DNA of 64,000 nt, from positions 62,001 to 126,000 of the forward strand of contig ML986634.1 in NCBI GenBank assembly GCA_010094045.1, written 5' to 3'. The DNA comes from Lojkania enalia (lineage: Eukaryota; Ascomycota; Dothideomycetes; Pleosporales). Position numbers and translations under genes: made by a program. How positions within the stretch are numbered: the first letter of the stretch is position 1; each line of letters starts with the position of its first letter. Of this stretch, positions 57,849 to 64,000 are shown piece after piece. Under the pieces are notes generated by a model. It searched no databases. It was given only the letters and a program-made list of their open reading frames with translations, and had not been told where the DNA came from.

Positions 57849-58511
57849 GAAAATTAAGAACGGCACAAGTTTTCCCTCAAACCAATTGCAGAGAATGGAA
57901 GAATAAAAGAGGGTGATATGGTACGTGGGATTGTCGGGATGGACGAACATACCTATAGTACAAAGCATTCCTCAATGCATTAACTATACTAGGTATTAGT
58001 AGAGGCTTAACGCCACTGAGGTATCTACTAGGGATAGATTTCATTTTAAATATTTTGTCAATTGGTTATAGATGAGCTCTCACTACAATCTAGTACTAAC
58101 CAGCTGACTTCTCTTCCGACAGTGATAGTTCTTGTGCATATCATAATGCTCCTGAACTACCTGGTATTTTTTCCTCAAAATTCAGTTGAAGCACTATATA
58201 TATTAACAATTGAACTTCTGGTGCGTATAATTTCTCCTATGCGGCGATACCACACGTTCTCCGACCTCCGATCCCAAATCCGAAACTCTCTCACGCCACA
58301 CCGGTCAAGCGGATGGAACATCTTTTTGTAGCTTACGCAAGCCGGTGTTGTTGGTGGTACTACATTTTGTTTGCCGGTGTGGTACCCACAGAGCGGGCTT
58401 AACTCGGAAAATGTTCCGAGGCATCCCGAATAATATATCTAAGCTTCTGGCGTCCAGGTACACATTCAAGATCTGGCTATATCCTCCCATTCTCCTTCTG
58501 CTCGACTCACA
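57849..58511. other. Intergenic region NLR-like gene / AIM32
   Basis: These 663 bases are AT-rich after the NLR stop and become more balanced towards AIM32. They hold a 3' UTR and the AIM32 promoter. Nothing else was seen. Confidence 0.4.
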
Positions 58512-59664
58512 ATGTCCTTCGCACGCTTCCGGATACCTAATGCTCGTCTTATTATTCGTCAACTCTCTACCTCCGCTACCCGCCACCAGTCCTCCATCCC
58601 ATACATATCTACCTGCCCCGCGCCAACATGTACCTGCGCACCGATGCCGCCAAACCTGGACATTGACCGAAAAACGCCGCTCCTAAACTCAGTTGCGACA
58701 TATAATGAGCAAGTAATTCTGTGCACAGGGAAGGAGGATTGGAGTTCGCGGATCGAGGAGGAGAAGTCGGTTAGCGGGGACTTTATTCGGGGGTTGAGGT
58801 CGTTGATTGGGAGGGGCGGAGAGGGATTCGATGTACGCAAACAACCATACATTTGCAAGTCCCCTTCGAGACCACAGTCCCTCAAGTATGAACCAAATCC
58901 GCGGTCACTTCACTCGTGTTACGATTTGCGACAGCGCATTGATTGATATTAAAGGAGAGAGATGCTAATGACGCCGCGTTCAACAGCCATATAAAAACAT
59001 CCTCCTCACAGCTTCCAGCTTCCCCGAATCGCCTCACCCTTCAACAGCCACCATCCTGCTTTTCCCCTCCTTCCTCCGCCTCACCCTCCCGCCCACACCC
59101 TCCTTGATCCGCGCTGTCGCACACGCATTACTCGGCGCAAACTTACATGTCCCGCCTGAAGATGATTGCATGTTCCACATCATTCACAACAAAGTGCAGA
59201 CGATCACGAAGCCGGCCATCTTGATCTGCGGCCACGGAGGTCGAGATGCGAGGTGTGGCGCCGTGGGCCCAATACTCCGAGACGAGTTTGTCAGGATGCT
59301 GGAGAGGAAGGGAGTAGATGGCGACGTGGCACTCATATCCCATGTAGGCGGGCATAAGTACGCTGGCAACGTTATCATTTACCACCCTTCTTTCCCAGCC
59401 TTACGTACACAGAAGGATAGGGAGGAAGGGAGGATGTCGGGGGCGGGGATATGGTACGGGAGAGTGGAGCCTAGGCATGTGGAAGGCCTTGTCGAGGAGA
59501 CGGTGATGAAAGGAAGGATTATTGAAGAACTGTTTAGGGGTGGGGTTATGAGGCGTGGGGAAGGGGGTGAAACGGTGGATCTAGGACGGATGTTTGAGGA
59601 GCAGATACGGAGGGAAAGGGGAGAAGAGGGCGGGTTGAGGTTAAGGCCTAGGGCGAGGGCATGA
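58512..59664 (+). CDS. AIM32: Thioredoxin-like ferredoxin Aim32 (sucrase/ferredoxin-like)
   Basis: Two exons (58512-58832, 58987-59664) with a 154-bp intron give 332 residues. The protein belongs to the Apd1/Aim32 family of thioredoxin-fold [2Fe-2S] proteins with His/Cys ligation. Aim32 acts in mitochondria in redox quality control. The N-terminus MSFARFRIPNARLIIRQLST is Arg-rich, amphipathic and lacks acids, as in a mitochondrial presequence. The Cys cluster STCPAPTCTC is near residue 32-41. The family signature is ICGHGGRDARCG followed about 30 residues later by SHVGGHKYAGNVIIY, providing the Cys and His ligands. Exon 2 opens PYKNILLTASSFPES, continuing the GFD at the end of exon 1 in phase 0. 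The C-terminal 60 residues are charged and less conserved. A short gap (276 bp) separates it from the convergent NAM2 stop. Confidence 0.9.
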
Positions 59665-59940
59665 GGGGGTTGGCAAGAAAAGAATGCATTAGTATATATG
59701 TATGATTATGGATAGGACGGGCTTCAAAATTATGTGTACAGATACTGTGACAAACATGTAAGGAAAAGGATGATACGCCAATCAATTCGGACATGTAGAG
59801 ATATGATAGATATGTACAATACAATACACTAAATATACTACATACACATGTAGTTTGTTACACAGATATACCAATCCTATCTTTTGGCTGGTGACCATTC
59901 GCTCCCTTTGCTCTGGATCTTTTGTCACACCCAGCTTCCT

Positions 59941-62900
59941 TTATTGAGAAGATTCTTTGTCTGACTCTTTCTTCTTCGGCCCCGTGACATTAACAAGCCT
60001 CCCACTCTTCACAACCACAATATCCCAGTCCTTCGGCAGAAGTGGCCATATATTACTAGGCTCCTCCGTCCCACTAATCTTCCAAAGTGTCCCCTCACCC
60101 ATAGCAAGCCACTCTTTCCCTTTTTCCGTCTCCAACAGCTGCTCAATTGTCCAATTGACAAGCTTCATGCTTTCTCCATATTTGCCTTCGTTCGTCCCTG
60201 GTTGTACAGATTAGTCTACGTAACCTTTTTGTGTCGGGGATTCAAGCGAGAATACTTGATAAGCTTCATATACTTACTATTCGGAATGCTTAGTGGTGCT
60301 TTTCCAATCTCGACCTCGAACTTCTTCTTGCCGTGAACCATGAAAACACACTGTTGTGTCGGGTTAAGTTTTGGAAGGATAGCGAGCTCACCTTGCGGGA
60401 AGCCGTAGTTGAAGATAGAGTGGCTACCCAATATGTTGCAGGGATAATCGGAGTAAATTAGTCTTTCATGTTTGAAATTTGCCGTGGTTATCTCGTGGAG
60501 TTTTTCCCAACCTTCTTCTGCGACTGCCGGTGCAATTGGGGCAAGCATGCGGAGTAAATGAGTAGTGGCTGAGAATTTGAGGTACGAGAGGGCGTCTGAT
60601 GTGTGCGATGTTTGGATAATCAGGTTCGTTAGCGTCATTAGGTCGCTTACAACAGTATTAAGTGAATATGTCTCGGAGTACGATTGTGTAACGCTACTGA
60701 TGATTTCTTGTACCTTGGACCAGAATGTTTGTTCTGAAGGTTTCAAGGCTGCGACGAGCTCCTCATCCGAGCCTAAGACTGGACCTAAATGGAGGTTCAC
60801 GGCCTGAGCAGGCTTCAGGATGTTCCTCTCACGAAGCTCTCTGAGCAGGTCTAAAAGTGGTTGGTCGAGGAGTGAGGGAGGTTTAAAGTGCTTCATTCCA
60901 TGTCCATTGATGAAGATGGCGTTACAGAGCCTAAGCACTCGACCGAGCCAGCGCTGAATACCAGTAATGCTAGACTCGTCCCACTCAAGGACATCACTGA
61001 TTGGTGCCTGGAAAAGCATATGTGCACGGGTTACGTCGGCGCCGTATTTTGAGATGGTTGCTCCAGGATCGACTCCGTTGTATTTGCTCTTTGACATCTT
61101 CTCGAAACTAATGTTTGGTGTTACGCCGGTTGATTTGATCACTGGCTTGGATGGCTCGGTTAGGTCGACTTCTTCTGGGCGTAGGAACCGACCAGTGGCA
61201 GGATCAGAGTACGTTTTACCGTGAACCATCCCTTGAGTAATGAGCTTCTTAAACGGTTCACCATTGACCCCTGAACCCGAGGGCCACAAACCTGTCATGG
61301 CAAGGAATTTCGATATGAACCGTGCATAAAGAAGGTGCAAAATAGCGTGTTCAACACCCCCTACGTATACATCGACAGGCATTCTGCAAGAATTTGTAGG
61401 ACTCACTGGGCTCTCTTTATTCTGCGGATCTAGAAACCGAAAGAAATACCAAGAAGAGTCCATAAAGGTATCCATCGTATCGGTCTCGCGCTTAGCGGCT
61501 GAGCCACACTTCGGGCAAATTGTCTTCTTCCACTTCGCATCTTCAGCAAGAGGATTACCAGCTTTTCCGTGGAAAAAAGCATCTGGGAGCCTCGGGAGCT
61601 GAACGGGTAAATCTTCAACAGGGACTGGCACAGGACCACAGGAGTGGCAATGGATAATAGGAATCGGCGTGCCCCAATACCGTTGGCGACTGATCAACCA
61701 ATCTCTCAAACGCCAATTTTCAGTCTTTTGAGCCTTTACCCCCTTTTTTTGGAGGAGTTTGACGATTTCATCCACGGCTTGATCCGAGGGTAGGTGAAGA
61801 ACGCCGTTTATATGTGTAGCAACGAATCCCTTCTCGACCATCGGCCTATCTTGTTCACTACCATAAACAAGCTGTGTGCAAAGCTCATCAGGTTTTGAGG
61901 TAATACACTGTCTAATCGGCCGATCACCAGCATTTGCCCGCCAGAATGCATGGTCCCGGAAATCGTGGCCAGGCACTCCCATGACTGCTCCTGAACCGTA
62001 ATCTAAGACATAGGGTGCAACGTAGACAGGGATCTGAGCGTGAATATCGAAATCATCTACAAAATTCGACGCAGGGTTTTTCACTGTCACGTTCTCTAAG
62101 AGATGGCCTTCTTTTGAGTCGGGTGGTAGGTCCTTGGCCCGTTCCAGAAAGCCGCATAAGGACTTATCTTCTTTTGCAGCCTCTTTAATTATGGGATGAT
62201 TGAGAGAAAGAGCGACATATTGAACGGCAAACAATGTGTCCGCTCTTGTTGTAAAAACCTCAATCGGTGCCAACAGGTTTCGTCTTTCGGCATGCATCAC
62301 ATCGAAAGATAGATTTACGCCCTCAGACCGGCCTAGCCAATTTCTTTGCATAGCAAGTACCCTCTCCGGCCAGTTACCGTTCTCTGCCAGTTTGTCCATA
62401 TCATACAGCAATTCCTTTCGGAATTCACTGATCTTAAGGAACCATTGTTTCAGCATGAGCTTCTCAACCTTAGCGCCTGACCTCCAGGAGCATCCATTTG
62501 CATCGACCTGTTCGTTTGCGAGGACGGTCTTGTCGACAGGGTCATAGTTGACGAGCGATTCGGCTTGATAGGCTAGACCGCGCTCGTAGAGCATGAGGAA
62601 TATGCGCTGGTTATGTTTGTAGTATTCGGGATCGCAGGTTCGAATCTCCTACGTAGACATGCTAGTTAGTTAAAGCACGTTCCAAAATTTATGGCTCAGC
62701 GCACCCTATGCCAGTCCCAGTGTCCGCCCATGGCTTTCATCTGCTCCTTCATCTTTTCAATGTTTTGTAGTGTCCATGTCTCCGGATGAATTCCACGCTC
62801 GATGGCAGCATTTTCAGCAGGCAATCCGAAAGCATCCCATCCAATTGGGTGTATGACCTCATACCCCTGCATTTTCTTGAAGCGTGCCAGTACGTCAGAT

Positions 62901-63190
62901 ATGGTGTATACCCTAAGATGGCCGAGGTGGAGGACACCGGAGGGATAAGGGAACATGGGGAGGATATATGCATTCCTCTTGTCGGCAGGCTGGAATCGAT
63001 GCCATTTCGCCTCTTCGGCTTCCCACCTTGCGCGCCATTTCGCGTCGATCTGGGGGAACAATGCGTTTTCCTTTTCGCTCCTCAATTTCTGGGATATAGA
63101 GGAAAACAGCTTTGGGAATGAGCATGATTGTGGCGGTTGAGGGAGGAGGGCGCGCCGCCAGCCTACCGGGTGCAGACGGAGGCCTCGCAT
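59941..63190 (-). CDS. NAM2: Mitochondrial leucyl-tRNA synthetase
   Basis: Three minus-strand exons (63190-62705, 62648-60278, 60197-59941) give 1037 residues, with introns of 56 and 80 bp. The enzyme charges mitochondrial tRNA-Leu; in yeast, Nam2 also assists group I intron splicing. The first 35 residues are Arg/Pro/Ser-rich and fit a mitochondrial presequence. Class I signatures are present: [16 protein letters not shown] with HLGH at 88-91, and [15 protein letters not shown] near 678. The CP1 editing domain is intact, with [16 protein letters not shown] and [20 protein letters not shown] zinc-type Cys cluster HCHSCGP / CPKCGS lies before [18 protein letters not shown]. The C-terminal exon supplies the end of the tRNA-binding tail and has a Lys/Glu-rich end. 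Stopping at 60216 in the middle exon's frame would truncate the tail at an intron. Confidence 0.95.
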
Positions 63191-63526
63191 TACCTAGACA
63201 GAGGCGCATGTCGTTGGGAGAAGCGGTAATGTCAGTGCATGTCGCACAATTGGACCAACTAAACTCCACTGCCAAGCAATGAATTGAGACGAATTTCTCG
63301 AAGCTCGACTGTCCGAGCGGGCACTAGTCCACATACGGCGTAGCGCAAAAGATGTTTCAACTCCGCGATAGACGGTCGCCATTCACCCAACACTACAGCT
63401 CTTAGGAGCCATAAAGGGGCACTCGACCGCCCCTGACCACTTTGCAATTTTCAGCATCTTTTGCCTGCTTCATGGCGCTTCCACTCACGCATCTTAGGTA
63501 GCACGGCTTTCCTTGATATCGAAGAT
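63191..63526. promoter_or_regulatory. Short divergent promoter NAM2 / permease
   Basis: Only 336 bases separate the two start codons, so the promoters must overlap. No TATA box or named site is evident. Confidence 0.45.
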
Positions 63527-64000
63527 ATGGCTGGCCACTATTCTACCCTCCCGCCTACAACCCGCGACTCCCTCGAGCTTGCCTCGCTGGCCTCCTCCTC
63601 GCACCCTTCGCAGCGAACATCTATATCTTCTGAATCGGGCCCGCCGTCTTCACGGAGACTGTCATTCGACGACGAAGACCCGCTCTCCGAGCTCAATCCC
63701 GCGGGCCGTGGCGACGACAACCGCTCGCGTCACAATCGTTCCTACAGCGTCTCCTCCGCCTTCGATTTCGCCCCGAATTTATTCCCCCTATCGAGTACAG
63801 CGCAGGGCTACACGGCGCTTGGTACACCTTCGAATCCTGCTTTAGATCCATCGAATGCGCTCAACGGCGGGTCATTAGAGAAGAACAAGAGCATCACATA
63901 TCTGAATGGATTATCATTAGTAGTCGGACTTATAATAGGCAGCGGCATATTCTCCTCGCCATCGCAGGTGAATAGAAATGCTGGGTCGCCAGGCGCGTCG
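63527..64000 (+). CDS. LAT-family amino acid permease, 3' truncated by window
   Basis: An ATG at 63527 opens a frame that stays open for 158 codons to the last base of the window, so only the N-terminus is seen. About 115 hydrophilic, Ser/Pro-rich residues form a long cytosolic tail (start MAGHYSTLPPTTRDS). The block ITYLNGLSLVVGLIIGSGIF follows, then SSPSQVNRNAGSPGAS. This is the TM1 signature of the L-type amino acid transporter family within the APC superfamily, which includes the high-affinity methionine permeases of the Mup1 type. The substrate cannot be told from this fragment. The N-terminal tail is where arrestin/ubiquitin-regulated turnover signals usually lie in fungal permeases. 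Confidence 0.88.
   Translation, partial: MAGHYSTLPPTTRDSLELASLASSSHPSQRTSISSESGPPSSRRLSFDDEDPLSELNPAGRGDDNRSRHNRSYSVSSAFDFAPNLFPLSSTAQGYTALGTPSNPALDPSNALNGGSLEKNKSITYLNGLSLVVGLIIGSGIFSSPSQVNRNAGSPGAS

Noticed and set aside
62630..62652. A B-box-like GGTTCGAATC that could suggest a tRNA gene
   Set aside because: It lies in exon 2 of the mitochondrial leucyl-tRNA synthetase, where the minus strand encodes the [10 protein letters not shown] block. No cloverleaf can be built around it.

Overview
The window is nuclear DNA of a filamentous ascomycete (Pezizomycotina). Coding regions are broken by short GT-AG introns, mostly 44-104 bp and often with a CTAAC-type branch site. Many proteins have long Ser/Pro/Gln-rich disordered tails typical of moulds, and AT-rich gene-free islands look as if they were mutated by RIP (repeat-induced point mutation). 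The class cannot be fixed from sequence alone; Leotiomycetes is only a guess. No rRNA, tRNA, CRISPR array, plasmid or viral gene was recognised.

Layout. 1-4.9 kb: AT-rich, gene-free. 4.9-15.4 kb: a divergent pair, SEC16 (COPII coat scaffold, minus) and a NEO1-type P4-ATPase flippase (plus). 15.4-18.1 kb: no gene seen. 18.1-19.6 kb: RAD23, with seven coding exons. 21.8-23.1 kb: an unnamed four-TM protein. 25.6-29.6 kb: a 1300-aa nuclear-type protein with an Sds3-like coiled coil. 30.8-33.8 kb: ESS2/Bis1 and the ribosome biogenesis factor TIF6, both minus. 34.9-37.3 kb: a serine-rich protein with two C-terminal TM segments. 38.4-39.7 kb: a possible small spliced ORF overlapping the start of the CAAX protease gene RCE1. 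39.8-40.7 kb: TRM9 tRNA methyltransferase, convergent with RCE1. 41.3-42.6 kb: a USP-type deubiquitinase. 43.1-45.8 kb: HEM13 (coproporphyrinogen oxidase) and ATG8, divergent. 45.8-52.8 kb: a long gene-poor island with a pair of degraded inverted LTR-like repeats. 52.8-57.8 kb: a divergent accessory pair, an uncharacterised protein with an internal duplication facing a NACHT-domain NLR-like (STAND) protein. 58.5-63.2 kb: AIM32 and mitochondrial leucyl-tRNA synthetase. 63.5 kb to the end: a truncated LAT-family amino acid permease.

Most genes are conserved housekeeping genes for secretion, lipid flipping, proteasome delivery, ribosome assembly, tRNA modification, prenyl-protein processing, haem synthesis, autophagy and mitochondrial translation. 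The part most likely to hold undescribed biology is the 48-58 kb accessory island. There the NLR-like gene shares an intergenic region with a gene of unknown function, beside repeat-derived, RIP-like sequence. Exon boundaries were worked out by hand from reading frame, splice sites and protein-family continuity; no transcript or database search was available.
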